64,000 nt of DNA from Gammaproteobacteria bacterium (GCA_026196575.1 JAPHSX010000030.1:1-64000), one strand, 5' to 3'. Shown: positions 1-9,767, counted from the first letter of the stretch. Numbers and translations are program-made. Notes: a model not told the origin generated them from the letters alone.

Positions 1-304
1 GAACAGCTCACTCAAGGAGCGCACCTTCAGCTACGACCTCAATTTTGAGACGCCGCTCGATGAGTATAAATACGAACTGTCACGCAATGACGACTATCTG
101 CGCCTGATCCCGATCGCCCTGACGCAAAAAGAGCCCTCGGCGGGGCTGCGCAGCCTGCTGGATCGTTTCGTGGAAAAGTCCAAAATCCTGCGTCACGACG
201 CAGAGGCCCGCTTCGAGGAGAAGCAGTTCGAACAGGCAGTCACGGCGATGCAGCAGTCGACCAATGAGCTGGTCAACGGCCTGAAGATTATTGGCGTGCG
301 CTAA
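1..304 (+). CDS. C-terminal part of a helical repeat protein, paralogue of the next gene (5' truncated by window)
   Basis: Open frame from base 2 to TAA at 302-304; the translation (SYDLNFETPLDEYKYELSRNDDYLRLIPIAL...) aligns with the C-terminus of the 441-1625 product (SLNFETSEEEYHYELDRNDTYHMLIHML...). Confidence 0.75.
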   Translation, partial: NSSLKERTFSYDLNFETPLDEYKYELSRNDDYLRLIPIALTQKEPSAGLRSLLDRFVEKSKILRHDAEARFEEKQFEQAVTAMQQSTNELVNGLKIIGVR

Positions 305-339
305 TCCGCTGCCAATCCCGGCAGGCGGGGGTGTTTACC

Positions 340-363
340 CCCTCTCCCCCTGAGGGGAGAGGG
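340..363. repeat. Perfect inverted repeat CCCTCTCCCC-CTGA-GGGGAGAGGG
   Basis: 10-bp perfect arms; related copy with swapped arm order at 17158-17183. Confidence 0.8.
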
Positions 364-440
364 TTGGGGTGAGGGGGGAGAGGCCATTTATGGCCGATAC
401 TCCACTATCTATCGGATAAATTAGGTTTGAGAATCAGGCT

Positions 441-1625
441 ATGACGGAGAATATGATGAACAATCTGCACAAGGCTCTACTGCCCCTCGTTATCGTTGCT
501 GCCCTTGGCGTGACGACCGCTGCCCATGCCAAGGCCGAGCCACTGTCACGGCCGCAGAGCGAGGAACAGGTCAGCCTGGCGTTGGGGTTTGTCGACAAAC
601 TGCTCACCTCCTCCAGCCTCGCCAAACATATCGAGCAGAGTCACTTCGCCCCGGCCCTCGCCTATCTGGAGGAGGCGCGCCGCCTCAACGTCCTGGCATG
701 GCAAAGTCTGCAGGAGAATAACCTGGTGGGGGCCATCGCCAAGCGCGACGAGGCGATTCGTCTCGCCCTTGAGGCGGGCCACCTTTCGCAGATGGCAACG
801 GATAAGATGAACAAGCCACGAAATGATTTCGAAAGTCGGTTGCGCAGCATTGAGGCCCTGAGCAAGGCCCACGCCTCGATCGCGACAAAGAGTGGCAAGA
901 GTGAGTTGGTGGAGCAGCTTGACCACCGGATACGGGAGGATATGGCGGAGGCCTACAAGCTGCGTGCATCCGGCGATTATGTGAGCGGCCGGGCGGCGCT
1001 CGACAAGGCCTACCAGCATGTGCGCGCCGCGGTGGAGAAGATCCGCGGCGGCCAGACGCTGGGTGAGTTGAGCAGCAATGGTGTCAGCGCCTCGCCCCTG
1101 CAGCGCGACTACGAGACCAAATTGCGCAGCATCCACGCCCTGCTGGAGGCGCAGCAACGCATCGCCGATGAGAAGGCGACGGTGGAGCAGAAGGAGCAGC
1201 TCAAGCGTACCGTGAGTGCGTTGCTTAATTCGGGCGAGGATTATGCCGCCAGTGGCGACTATCAGCAGGCCACCAAGACCATCAACCAGGCGTATCAGAT
1301 CATCACCGCCTCCATTGAACAGCTGCGTGGCGGTGAGACGTTGGTGCGCTCCCTTAACTTCGAGACCTCGGAGGAGGAGTATCACTACGAGCTGGATCGC
1401 AACGACACCTATCATATGCTGATCCATATGCTGGTGGAGGACAAGAAGGGCATGGTGATCACCGAGCGCATTCAGCAGTTCATCGATCAGTCTACCGCCC
1501 TGCGTAGCCTTGCCGAGCGTCAGGCGCGGGACGGTGCCTTTGATGAGGCGATAAAGTCGCTGGAACAGTCGACCCGCAATCTCATCCACGCGATGCGCAA
1601 TGCCGGCTTTTTTATACCGGGGTAA
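441..1625 (+). CDS. Exported helical repeat protein of unknown function
   Basis: 394 aa, N-terminal signal peptide (MNNLHKALLPLVIVAALGVTTAAHA), internal ~80-aa repeats ([YF]E[ST][KR]LRSI.AL ... RGG.TL). Confidence 0.8.
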   Translation: MTENMMNNLHKALLPLVIVAALGVTTAAHAKAEPLSRPQSEEQVSLALGFVDKLLTSSSLAKHIEQSHFAPALAYLEEARRLNVLAWQSLQENNLVGAIAKRDEAIRLALEAGHLSQMATDKMNKPRNDFESRLRSIEALSKAHASIATKSGKSELVEQLDHRIREDMAEAYKLRASGDYVSGRAALDKAYQHVRAAVEKIRGGQTLGELSSNGVSASPLQRDYETKLRSIHALLEAQQRIADEKATVEQKEQLKRTVSALLNSGEDYAASGDYQQATKTINQAYQIITASIEQLRGGETLVRSLNFETSEEEYHYELDRNDTYHMLIHMLVEDKKGMVITERIQQFIDQSTALRSLAERQARDGAFDEAIKSLEQSTRNLIHAMRNAGFFIPG

Positions 1626-1637
1626 CAGGGCCACACG

Positions 1638-2150
1638 ATGATGCAAAAGATACTGATGTCACTCTGCCTGGTGATCGCCGGTGCCGCCCTGGCTGCGCCG
1701 CCGTTGCTGCCACTGGCCAAGGATGGCATTCACGACACGCAGGGTCCGGCCTTTACCCTGCTGCAGGAGCCGGCCGAGGCGCTGGGCAATCTGCCCGTGG
1801 ATCGTTACGGCTTTACCGACTGGGTGAAGACCCTGCAGGATGGCCATATCACACCGCGCACCGGCATTAGCGGTAGCGAGAAGATGAAGGCGGTGGATCT
1901 CGACATTACGATGAAGAACACCGCCTCCATGCCACATGTGCTCTTTAGCCACCAGGTGCATACCCAGTGGCTCACCTGCAGCAACTGTCACTCGCGCATC
2001 TTCCTGCCGCAGATCGGCGGCAACTTCGTCACCATGGCGAAGATCGTGGGGGGGGAGTATTGCGGCGTCTGTCATGGCAAGGTCGCCTTCTCCGCGCTGA
2101 ACTGCGAGCGTTGCCACACCGTACCGACCGCCAAGACGGGGCTGAGATAG
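1638..2150 (+). CDS. Triheme c7-type cytochrome
   Basis: Signal peptide; three CxxCH motifs (CSNCH, CGVCH, CERCH); LFSHQVHTQWLTCSNCH / GEYCGVCHGKVAF pattern of the triheme c7 family. Confidence 0.85.
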   Translation: MMQKILMSLCLVIAGAALAAPPLLPLAKDGIHDTQGPAFTLLQEPAEALGNLPVDRYGFTDWVKTLQDGHITPRTGISGSEKMKAVDLDITMKNTASMPHVLFSHQVHTQWLTCSNCHSRIFLPQIGGNFVTMAKIVGGEYCGVCHGKVAFSALNCERCHTVPTAKTGLR

Positions 2151-3124
2151 TGCGAATCATTGCGGCATCGATGCTACTGCTGTTCCACTCGGCACTGTTC
2201 GCGCAGGGGCTCGACTTTGTCAAACGGCTCTCCTCCATCGAACGCGCCCCGCTCACCAGTGATGCGCTGGGGCGCATGTTCGGTACCCCTGCCTTTGCGC
2301 ACCTGCAACGCCCGGTGGCGGTGGGGGCCTACGGCGGCACCGTCTATCTGTTTGATGCCGGCACCGGCATCTTCTATCGCTACGACCGCCACCAGGAGAC
2401 ACTACGGGAGCTGCCGAAGATCAGCGGCGCGCTGAAGGGGGTGCCCAGCAGCATCACCGTAACCCCCGACTACTCCTTCTATGTTGCCGATCCCGCCGGG
2501 CGTCAGGTGATCCACGGCTCGCTCGACGGGCAGGTGTTGCGCCTGCTCAGTGACGACACCAATCTCGCCAACCCCGTCGCCGCCGTGTTTGACGAGTTTG
2601 GCCGCCAGCTGCTGGTGGCCGACAGCCTGTTCGACCATATCGTCAGCTTCAACCACGAGGGGTGGCCGCTCTTTGCCTTTGGTGAGCGCGGCATGGGGCC
2701 TGAGCAGTCGCAGGTGGTCACCGATATGGCCGCCGGGCCGCAGGGCCTCTATCTGCTGGATCGCAACCCGCAGGTGAAGGTCTACACCCCGCAGGGGAAG
2801 TTCCTCTTTGGCTTCCCGCGCCATGAGGTCGCCAGCCCCACCGCCATCGCCGTTGACCTGCACGATCGCGTCTATGTGGCCGACGGCTTTGATGACACCA
2901 TCAAGGTCTATCTGCAGGGCGAGTATGTGGGCGAGTTTGGCGGCACCGGTACCTCCCCCGGACGCTTCCGCTTTATCACCGATCTCCATATCGACCAGCA
3001 CTTTCTCTATGTGGCCGACAGCATGAACGCCCGGGTGCAGGTCTTTGTGATAGAGCGGCTCCACGCCAAACAAACCCCGCCAGAGGAGAGGCCGCTGCCG
3101 CAGAGGGAGGGCACGACACCGTGA
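2150..3124 (+). CDS. NHL-repeat beta-propeller protein, exported
   Basis: In-frame GTG at 2150 overlaps the preceding stop and gives a signal peptide (MRIIAASMLLLFHSALFAQG); repeated I.V....VYVAD..../I.VY....G. Confidence 0.8.
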   Translation: MRIIAASMLLLFHSALFAQGLDFVKRLSSIERAPLTSDALGRMFGTPAFAHLQRPVAVGAYGGTVYLFDAGTGIFYRYDRHQETLRELPKISGALKGVPSSITVTPDYSFYVADPAGRQVIHGSLDGQVLRLLSDDTNLANPVAAVFDEFGRQLLVADSLFDHIVSFNHEGWPLFAFGERGMGPEQSQVVTDMAAGPQGLYLLDRNPQVKVYTPQGKFLFGFPRHEVASPTAIAVDLHDRVYVADGFDDTIKVYLQGEYVGEFGGTGTSPGRFRFITDLHIDQHFLYVADSMNARVQVFVIERLHAKQTPPEERPLPQREGTTP

Positions 3125-4170
3125 CCGCGCGCCTGGCTCTCCTCACCGTCGCCCTGTTGCTTGGCGCCTGCGCCACCACCCCGGAGCAGCGCCCGCCGAT
3201 GCGCTTTTTCAACGCGCAGCAGATCGTCACCTGGCCGTCGCTGCCGGAGCTGCCGCGCTTTGCCTATGTGGGCGAGCTCATCGGCGAGGTCAATTTTCTG
3301 CCGGATAAGCACAAAGAGGAGCGCAGCTGGCTGGCGATCATCACCGGCCTCTTCTCCGCCAAGGTACAGCGCGAGGAGCTACAGCGTCCGCAGGGGGGGG
3401 TGGTCGATGGGCAGGGGCGCATCTGCGTCACCGACGTGGGGCGCAACGCGGTGATGGTCTTCGACCCGGTCAACAAGCAGTTCAACGTCTGGCAGTGGGC
3501 CGGTGAGAATCAACGCTTTCTCGCCCCCATCGGCATCGCCGCCGGTGCCGACGATTCACTGCTCATCGCCGATGCCGAGCTGAAGGTGGTGGTGCGCCTC
3601 TCGCACGATGGCAAGCCGCTCGGCCAGTTCGGTCACGGCCTGTTCCAGCGACCCACCGGCCTCGCCCGTGACGCCGCGCGCGGCCGCATCTATGTGGCCG
3701 ACACCCACGGTCACAATATCAAGGTCTTCAGCGATGAGGGCGAGCTGCTCGACACCCTCGGCCAGCGTGGCGAAAAGGTGGGCGAGTTCAACTTTCCCAC
3801 TCACCTCGCCTTCGCCAATGACCGCCTCTACGTTACCGACAGCCGCAACTCGCGCATCCAGGTGCTCGACGCCGAGGGGGTGACACAGTCGAGCTTTGGC
3901 GAGCGCGGCCTCTTTGTCGGCAACCTGCCCCACCCCAAGGGGGTGAGCAGCGACAGCGACGGCAATATCTACGTGGTCGAGTCCTATTACGACCACCTGT
4001 TGATATACAATGCCCAGGGGGAGCTGCTGCTCCCCATCGGCGGCACCGGCCAGGGGATCGGCCAGTTCTATCTGCCCGCCGGGGTGTGGCTCGACAACGA
4101 CAACCGCATCTACGTTGCCGACATGTTCAACGGCCGTGTGGTGGTGATGCAGTATCTGGGGGGAGAGTAA
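3121..4170 (+). CDS. NHL-repeat lipoprotein
   Basis: GTG start, lipobox LLGAC, repeated NHL blades (RIYVADTHGHNIKVF, RLYVTDSRNSRIQVL, RIYVADMFNGRVVVM). Confidence 0.85.
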   Translation: MTARLALLTVALLLGACATTPEQRPPMRFFNAQQIVTWPSLPELPRFAYVGELIGEVNFLPDKHKEERSWLAIITGLFSAKVQREELQRPQGGVVDGQGRICVTDVGRNAVMVFDPVNKQFNVWQWAGENQRFLAPIGIAAGADDSLLIADAELKVVVRLSHDGKPLGQFGHGLFQRPTGLARDAARGRIYVADTHGHNIKVFSDEGELLDTLGQRGEKVGEFNFPTHLAFANDRLYVTDSRNSRIQVLDAEGVTQSSFGERGLFVGNLPHPKGVSSDSDGNIYVVESYYDHLLIYNAQGELLLPIGGTGQGIGQFYLPAGVWLDNDNRIYVADMFNGRVVVMQYLGGE

Positions 4171-4173
4171 ACC

Positions 4174-6564
4174 ATGGTCATTCATTCACGCCGCGCCGTC
4201 GCCGCCGTGGCCCTGCTGGCGACCCTTGGCGCCCCCGCCTTTGCCGCCAAGATTGCCGATGTCGCCAACACCAAGCACAACCTCTCGGCCAGCGGCCCCG
4301 GCACGGTGAAGGCGACCACCGAGTCGCAGATCTGCGTCTTCTGCCATACCCCGCACAAGGCCAATGCCGCCGCTATGGTGCCGTTGTGGAACCGTGCGCT
4401 TTCAACGAGCGACGGCACATATACCCTCTACACCTCCGACTCAATACAGGCCACCCTGGCGCAACCCGACGGCAGCTCCAAGCTCTGCCTCTCCTGCCAC
4501 GACGGCACCATGGCGCTCGGCAGCGTCGGCGTACTCAACGGGCTGGAGAACCAGACCATCGCCCTCAGCGGCACCGATGCGGTTACTCCCGGTACCATGC
4601 CTGACGGCGCGGGGGCCGCTACCGGATTTACCCGTGACCTTGGCACCACCCTGACCAACGACCACCCCATCTCCTTCACCTTCAACTCGGCCCTTGCCGG
4701 CGCCGACGGTGAGCTGGTTGACCCCGGTATCGCGCCGGGAAATACCTACATCATGAACCGCACCCCCGGCGCGACGCGCCCCCATGTGCCGTTGGAGAAC
4801 GACAAGTTACAGTGTGTAGCCTGCCACGACCCGCACATTCGTGACGACACGGGCGCCAACGCCAAGTTCCTGCGCCTCAACCGCTTCCAGGAGGTCGCGG
4901 CGACCGGGGCCGCCTTCGATGCGACCAACGACCAGGTCTGCCTCGGCTGCCATGACAAGGCGGGGTGGGAGGGGTCGGCCCACGCCAACTCCTCCGTCGC
5001 GGACGAAACCTACGCCGCCGCCGCTGCCACCCAGCGCGACTTCACCGCCGCCCTGCCGGTATGGAAGGCGGGTTGCCTCAACTGCCACGACACCCACACC
5101 GTGCAGGGGGCGCGCCGCCTGCTGCGCGAGGGAACCGATGGCCCCACGGTTGCCGATCCGATCACCGGTGTACTGGTCAAGAACGGCGGCAACCCGGCGC
5201 TGGAGGAGACCTGTTACCAGTGCCACGACGACGGCACCGGCGCGGTACTGAACAGCTACGCCACCGTGCCCAACATCAAGACCGATTTCACCACTGTCGG
5301 CAACAAACGCATGCCGATCACCAGTGCCGACCAGCCCGCGGGCAGCGAGGTCCACGCCATCACCGACAAGGACTTCAGCGAAACGACCACGCTGCTGGGC
5401 ACGACGGCGAGCAACCGCCATGTGGAGTGTACCGACTGCCACAACCCGCACCGCGTGATCAAGAACCGCCTGTTCAACGCCAACCCGACTACGGCCGATG
5501 CGGCGGGTACCCACACCCACGACTACGGCCACACCAATATCGCCTCCGGCGTGCTGGCGGGCACCACTGGCGTCGAGCCGGTCTATGGCGCCACCACCTG
5601 GGGCTCGCTCCCCACCAGCTACGATCTGAAGCAGGGCAGCGCGGCGATCGGTGCGGACACGGCCGCCAGCAACCTCTGGCTGACCCGTGAATACCAGCTT
5701 TGTCTCAAGTGCCACTCCGACAACGCCTGGACGACCGAGCCCGCCCTGGGCAGCTTTACCGGCGGCACCCCCCTCAACACCAACGGCCTGACCAACTACA
5801 CCAACCAGGCGATGGAGTTTCAGGCCCCGCTGGCCGACAAGGGTGAGCCCGGTGGCAACCACCGCTCCTGGCACCCGGTCATCGACAATACCGGCCGTAC
5901 CGCGGCAGTGCGCGCCAACATGAACCCCAATACCTTCCTTGCCCCCTGGAACGATGCCACCGGCACCAATGTCGGCAACCAGACCATGTACTGCTCCGAC
6001 TGCCACGGCTCCAATGTCACCTCGCTCACTGATGTCATTCCCGACGGCGGCGAGAATGGCAACCCCTGGGGACCGCACGGCTCCAGCAACAACTTCATCC
6101 TCAAGGGCACCTGGGATCAGGAGACCGGCGCCACCAGCTCCGGCCTCTGCTTCAAGTGCCACGATTGGAACCAGTATGCCAACCAGAACAACGGGGCCCC
6201 GTTGCAGAGTGGCTTCCGCCAGCCGACGGCGACCGCGCAATGCGCCGTCAATTTCGATACCGTCAACATGCACATTGGCCACGCCGCGCGGATTGGCGCC
6301 CCCCTCGAATGCACCTGGTGTCATGTGGCGGTGCCCCACGGCTGGAAGAACAAGCAGCTGCTGATCGATACCTTCACTGATGCAAATCCGGCGAATTGCG
6401 CTGCCGGAACCGTACCTTGTACTGATCCGCCCTATATACTTGAAGGCTATCTTGGGGGCAGTGGCGCTGCAGTCATCTGGCAGCCCAGCGGCAACTGGAC
6501 CTCCGGCGATTGCGGCGGCCGCAACTGGATGAACAATGTTGCCGGTTGCGCCAACCCGTTATGA
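4174..6564 (+). CDS. Multiheme c-type cytochrome with 11 CxxCH motifs
   Basis: CVFCH, CLSCH, CVACH, CLGCH, CLNCH, CYQCH, CTDCH, CLKCH, CSDCH, CFKCH, CTWCH; N-terminal signal peptide. Confidence 0.9.
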   Translation: MVIHSRRAVAAVALLATLGAPAFAAKIADVANTKHNLSASGPGTVKATTESQICVFCHTPHKANAAAMVPLWNRALSTSDGTYTLYTSDSIQATLAQPDGSSKLCLSCHDGTMALGSVGVLNGLENQTIALSGTDAVTPGTMPDGAGAATGFTRDLGTTLTNDHPISFTFNSALAGADGELVDPGIAPGNTYIMNRTPGATRPHVPLENDKLQCVACHDPHIRDDTGANAKFLRLNRFQEVAATGAAFDATNDQVCLGCHDKAGWEGSAHANSSVADETYAAAAATQRDFTAALPVWKAGCLNCHDTHTVQGARRLLREGTDGPTVADPITGVLVKNGGNPALEETCYQCHDDGTGAVLNSYATVPNIKTDFTTVGNKRMPITSADQPAGSEVHAITDKDFSETTTLLGTTASNRHVECTDCHNPHRVIKNRLFNANPTTADAAGTHTHDYGHTNIASGVLAGTTGVEPVYGATTWGSLPTSYDLKQGSAAIGADTAASNLWLTREYQLCLKCHSDNAWTTEPALGSFTGGTPLNTNGLTNYTNQAMEFQAPLADKGEPGGNHRSWHPVIDNTGRTAAVRANMNPNTFLAPWNDATGTNVGNQTMYCSDCHGSNVTSLTDVIPDGGENGNPWGPHGSSNNFILKGTWDQETGATSSGLCFKCHDWNQYANQNNGAPLQSGFRQPTATAQCAVNFDTVNMHIGHAARIGAPLECTWCHVAVPHGWKNKQLLIDTFTDANPANCAAGTVPCTDPPYILEGYLGGSGAAVIWQPSGNWTSGDCGGRNWMNNVAGCANPL

Positions 6565-7628
6565 TGCCGCCCGCCACCTCATTCCAGCCACGCACTGGCA
6601 CCCCCGGAGAGGGGGGACTCAGCGCACGGGGAACAGTGCCGGGCCGCTGGTTGCAGCGGCTGGCCTCACTGAAGCTGACCCTTGTCCTGTTCGGGCTGTT
6701 GCTGCTTTGCGTCGGGCTGTATTACGCCAGCGCCCCACGCTACCCCTGGCTGATCAGCCTGCCGCTGCTGCTGTTCAGCGCCAACCTGTTCGCCGCCATA
6801 GCCACCCACCCCACCTTTCGCCGCCAGCTGCCGCTGCTCACCTTTCATCTGGCACTGCTGGCCCTGATCACCCTGCTCGCCGCCAGCCGGTTGAGCTATC
6901 TCGACGGTGAGCTGGAGATCGCCGCCGGCGAACGGTTCAGCGGCCAACTCACCGCCCATGAGGCCGGCCCGCTGCATCGCTGGGGACTCGACCAGACCGC
7001 CTTCCGGCTGGACGATTTTTCCATCGAATACCAGCCGGGCCCGAACCGCGACGCCACCCGCAGCACAGTGACCTGGCGCGATGCCGGCGGCGAACTCCGC
7101 CAGGGCGTGGTAGGCGACCACCGTCCGCTGGTACTGAATGGTTACCGCTTCTACACCACCCACAACAAGGGCTTCGCACCGGCCTTTGTCTGGCAGCCGG
7201 ACGACGGTCGCCCATCGCAGCGAGGCCTGATCCACCTGCCGGCCTATCCAATCCACGAACACCGCCAGGCACAGGAATGGACCGTCCCCGCCACCGACCT
7301 CACGCTCTGGACCCAGCTCCAGTTCGATGAGGTGATCATTGCACCGGACCGTGCCTCCACCTTTCACGCCCCCAGGCAACACACCCTGATCGTGCGCCAC
7401 GGCGAATCCCGCCATGAGTTACAGTCCGGCGAGGGCATAGCGTTGCCCGGCGGCCGCCTGATTTACCAGGAGCTGCGCACCTGGATGGGCTTCAAGGTCA
7501 CATCGGACTGGACCTTGCCCTGGCTGTTCGCCGCCGGCGTGATCGCAATGCTCAGTCTGGGCTGGCACTACTGGCGTAAATGTGCCAGCCAACCCTGGCT
7601 GCGCGAAACGCAGGGGCAAAAGGAGTGA
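6561..7628 (+). CDS. ResB-like cytochrome c biogenesis protein
   Basis: ATGA overlap with the cytochrome gene; LASLKLTLVLFGLLLLCVGLYY plus further TM helices and a periplasmic domain as in ResB. Confidence 0.7.
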   Translation: MMPPATSFQPRTGTPGEGGLSARGTVPGRWLQRLASLKLTLVLFGLLLLCVGLYYASAPRYPWLISLPLLLFSANLFAAIATHPTFRRQLPLLTFHLALLALITLLAASRLSYLDGELEIAAGERFSGQLTAHEAGPLHRWGLDQTAFRLDDFSIEYQPGPNRDATRSTVTWRDAGGELRQGVVGDHRPLVLNGYRFYTTHNKGFAPAFVWQPDDGRPSQRGLIHLPAYPIHEHRQAQEWTVPATDLTLWTQLQFDEVIIAPDRASTFHAPRQHTLIVRHGESRHELQSGEGIALPGGRLIYQELRTWMGFKVTSDWTLPWLFAAGVIAMLSLGWHYWRKCASQPWLRETQGQKE

Positions 7629-7660
7629 GCGGCACGGGTGGGCTTCCTTCACGCGGGCGC

Positions 7661-8854
7661 ATGCGGCTGTTGCTGCTGGCCTGCCTGGTACCGGCGATGG
7701 CCTGCGCCGATGCACAACAACCCGCAGCCTGCCGGCCAGACGACACCACCTGCAGCTGGACACGGCAGCTGACCGACAACGACCTGGGGCAATCGCCGAC
7801 CCTACGGGACATGGCGGTCGACCCCGCCGGCAACCTCTATCTGGCCGGGGAGACCTATCCCGAGACAGGGTTTGGCCAATCCGCCACCCTGCTCGCCAAG
7901 TTTGACGCCGACGGCAGAAGGCTGTGGGTCCGGCGGCTGGTCGCCGATGGCGGGGGCTTCAACATGGCCTACGGTATCGATGTCGATGCGAAAGGGAACA
8001 TCTGCCTCGCCGGTATCACCGATGGGGCCTTCGGTGCCGGCAAGGCAAGACGCAGGGACGGTTTTGTCGCCCGCTATGACACCGATGGGCACCCGCTATG
8101 GGCCATAAACACCGCCTCCGCTACCGCCTTTGCGGCCGGCTTGGACGACAAGGGCAATTGCCACACCGCCGCCCTCACCGAGGTGACCAAATATGACCCC
8201 ACAGGAAAGCGGCTGTGGACCTACCGCACGCCGGTCGGTGCCATGGCCGTCGGTGGTAATGGCCGGGTTTACCTCGTCGGCCAGGCCGACAACGCCCCCG
8301 AGCCCTACCTCATGATCCTGGATGGCAACGGCAAGGCCCTGTACCAGGAAACGCTGCGACTGGGGCGGAACTTCGGCTGGAACCAGCCGGACTTTCACAA
8401 CCCGGCCCTGGCCATCGACGCCCAGGGTGCCATCTACCTGCAGGCCACCATGTCCGAGTATGGCCGGAGCGGTGCCCTGCGCGTCGAGGCCTTTCTCGCC
8501 AAACTCGATTCCACCGGCAAAATCCTGTGGGAACGGCACCACGGTTCGGCAGGACACCGCTGGGACTCGTTCTATGTCGCCGTGGATGGCCCGGGCAATG
8601 CCTACCTGGTGGGGCGCACCATGACCTTCCCAGTCGCCAGCCCGGGCGATGTCTTTGTCATCAAGTATGATACCGACGGCGAACTGCAGTGGGCACGCCA
8701 GTTCGGTACCCCGCTGTTTGACGGGGCGGCTCGCATCGCCCTCGACCGCAACGGCAATCACTACATCGGCGGGGCAACGGAGGGCGACCTGACGGGCCAG
8801 GGCGACACCGTACGCAGGATCGCCGTGCCATTCATTGCCCGCAACCGGCCCTGA
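7661..8854 (+). CDS. Exported SBBP/NHL-like beta-propeller protein
   Basis: Signal peptide (MRLLLLACLVPAMACADA); repeats such as MAVDPAGNLYLAGETYPETG, VAVDGPGNAYLVGRT, IALDRNGNHYIGGAT. Confidence 0.75.
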   Translation: MRLLLLACLVPAMACADAQQPAACRPDDTTCSWTRQLTDNDLGQSPTLRDMAVDPAGNLYLAGETYPETGFGQSATLLAKFDADGRRLWVRRLVADGGGFNMAYGIDVDAKGNICLAGITDGAFGAGKARRRDGFVARYDTDGHPLWAINTASATAFAAGLDDKGNCHTAALTEVTKYDPTGKRLWTYRTPVGAMAVGGNGRVYLVGQADNAPEPYLMILDGNGKALYQETLRLGRNFGWNQPDFHNPALAIDAQGAIYLQATMSEYGRSGALRVEAFLAKLDSTGKILWERHHGSAGHRWDSFYVAVDGPGNAYLVGRTMTFPVASPGDVFVIKYDTDGELQWARQFGTPLFDGAARIALDRNGNHYIGGATEGDLTGQGDTVRRIAVPFIARNRP

Positions 8855-8860
8855 GAGGAG

Positions 8861-9767
8861 GGGGTCAGTTCTCGCCTTGTAGCATCTGCTTGCGAATAAC
8901 CCGCCCGATTGTCGCCAGATGCAGGCCAAAGTATTCGGCTATTTCGCGATAACTGTAAGCGCCGGTTGCATAGGCCGCCGCGATCGCGGTATTGCGCTCG
9001 CTATGCCGTCCTGCGATCACCTCCAATGATGGGGCCGGCGCTCGCCGCTGCACTTGCGGGATGCTTAGCTCATCCCCCTCCACTTTGGCTTTTGCCTGTG
9101 ACTGTTCCACGAAGGCCTCATTGCCCAGATAAATCTGCTGACGTAAATTGGCCCATACACTGTCAGTACTGTGCCCTGCCGCTACAAAATTCCGATAGCG
9201 ATTCCGTGCTACGGGCCGCGTGCCCCCGAACTGTGCCAGAACGACGGTGGTGGCCAGCCATTTGGGTGGGGCCTCTTCGCCGACCACGGCCCTGTAGCTG
9301 CTCCACGGCCAATCTCCAGGCTGAGCGACCAAGCCGGCACGAACCGGATTGAGTACCACATACCGGGCCAATTCCAGCATGTGGTTATCCTTGTCCACCA
9401 GGATCCCTTTGAACCGACCCTGGAAAAGGTGGCCGACTCGCCCATGTCGTCGGTTCGATGCCTGCGTGTAGACGCCGTTGAGCAGGCGCATCCCTTTGGA
9501 CAGGTTGGCATCCGGCGTCTCCACCACCAAGTGGTAGTGGTTGGTCATCAGGCAGTAGGCGTGGCAGATCCAATTGAACCGTTCCACCACCTCGGCCAGC
9601 GTCGACAGGAACATCCGCCGGTCTTCGTCATCCTCGAAGACCGCTTCGCGCCGATCACCGCGTGTGGTGACGTGATAGAGCGCACCGGCAAATTCAATTC
9701 GTAGAGGTCTGGCCATGTGACAACACTACACCTTTGCATGCGGTGTCACAATGCGAGAACTGACCCC
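8861..9767 (-). mobile_element. RAYT/IS200-like element bounded by 15-bp terminal inverted repeats
   Basis: GGGGTCAGTTCTCGC at 8861-8875 and its exact reverse complement GCGAGAACTGACCCC at 9753-9767 flank the transposase ORF. Confidence 0.8.
8865..9716 (-). CDS. Y1 (HUH) REP-associated tyrosine transposase
   Basis: MARPLRIEFAGALYHVTTRGDRR..., TNHYHLVVET (HUH), LFQGRFKGILVDKDNHMLELARYVVLNPVRAG. Confidence 0.95.
   Translation of the reverse strand: MARPLRIEFAGALYHVTTRGDRREAVFEDDEDRRMFLSTLAEVVERFNWICHAYCLMTNHYHLVVETPDANLSKGMRLLNGVYTQASNRRHGRVGHLFQGRFKGILVDKDNHMLELARYVVLNPVRAGLVAQPGDWPWSSYRAVVGEEAPPKWLATTVVLAQFGGTRPVARNRYRNFVAAGHSTDSVWANLRQQIYLGNEAFVEQSQAKAKVEGDELSIPQVQRRAPAPSLEVIAGRHSERNTAIAAAYATGAYSYREIAEYFGLHLATIGRVIRKQMLQGEN

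Noticed and set aside
1967-2149. Upstream extension of the NHL ORF in the track
   Set aside because: Overlaps the triheme cytochrome in another frame; GTG at 2150 gives a proper signal peptide.
4807-6339. 510-aa minus ORF antisense to the multiheme cytochrome
   Set aside because: Shadow ORF; the + strand has 11 CxxCH motifs and a signal peptide.
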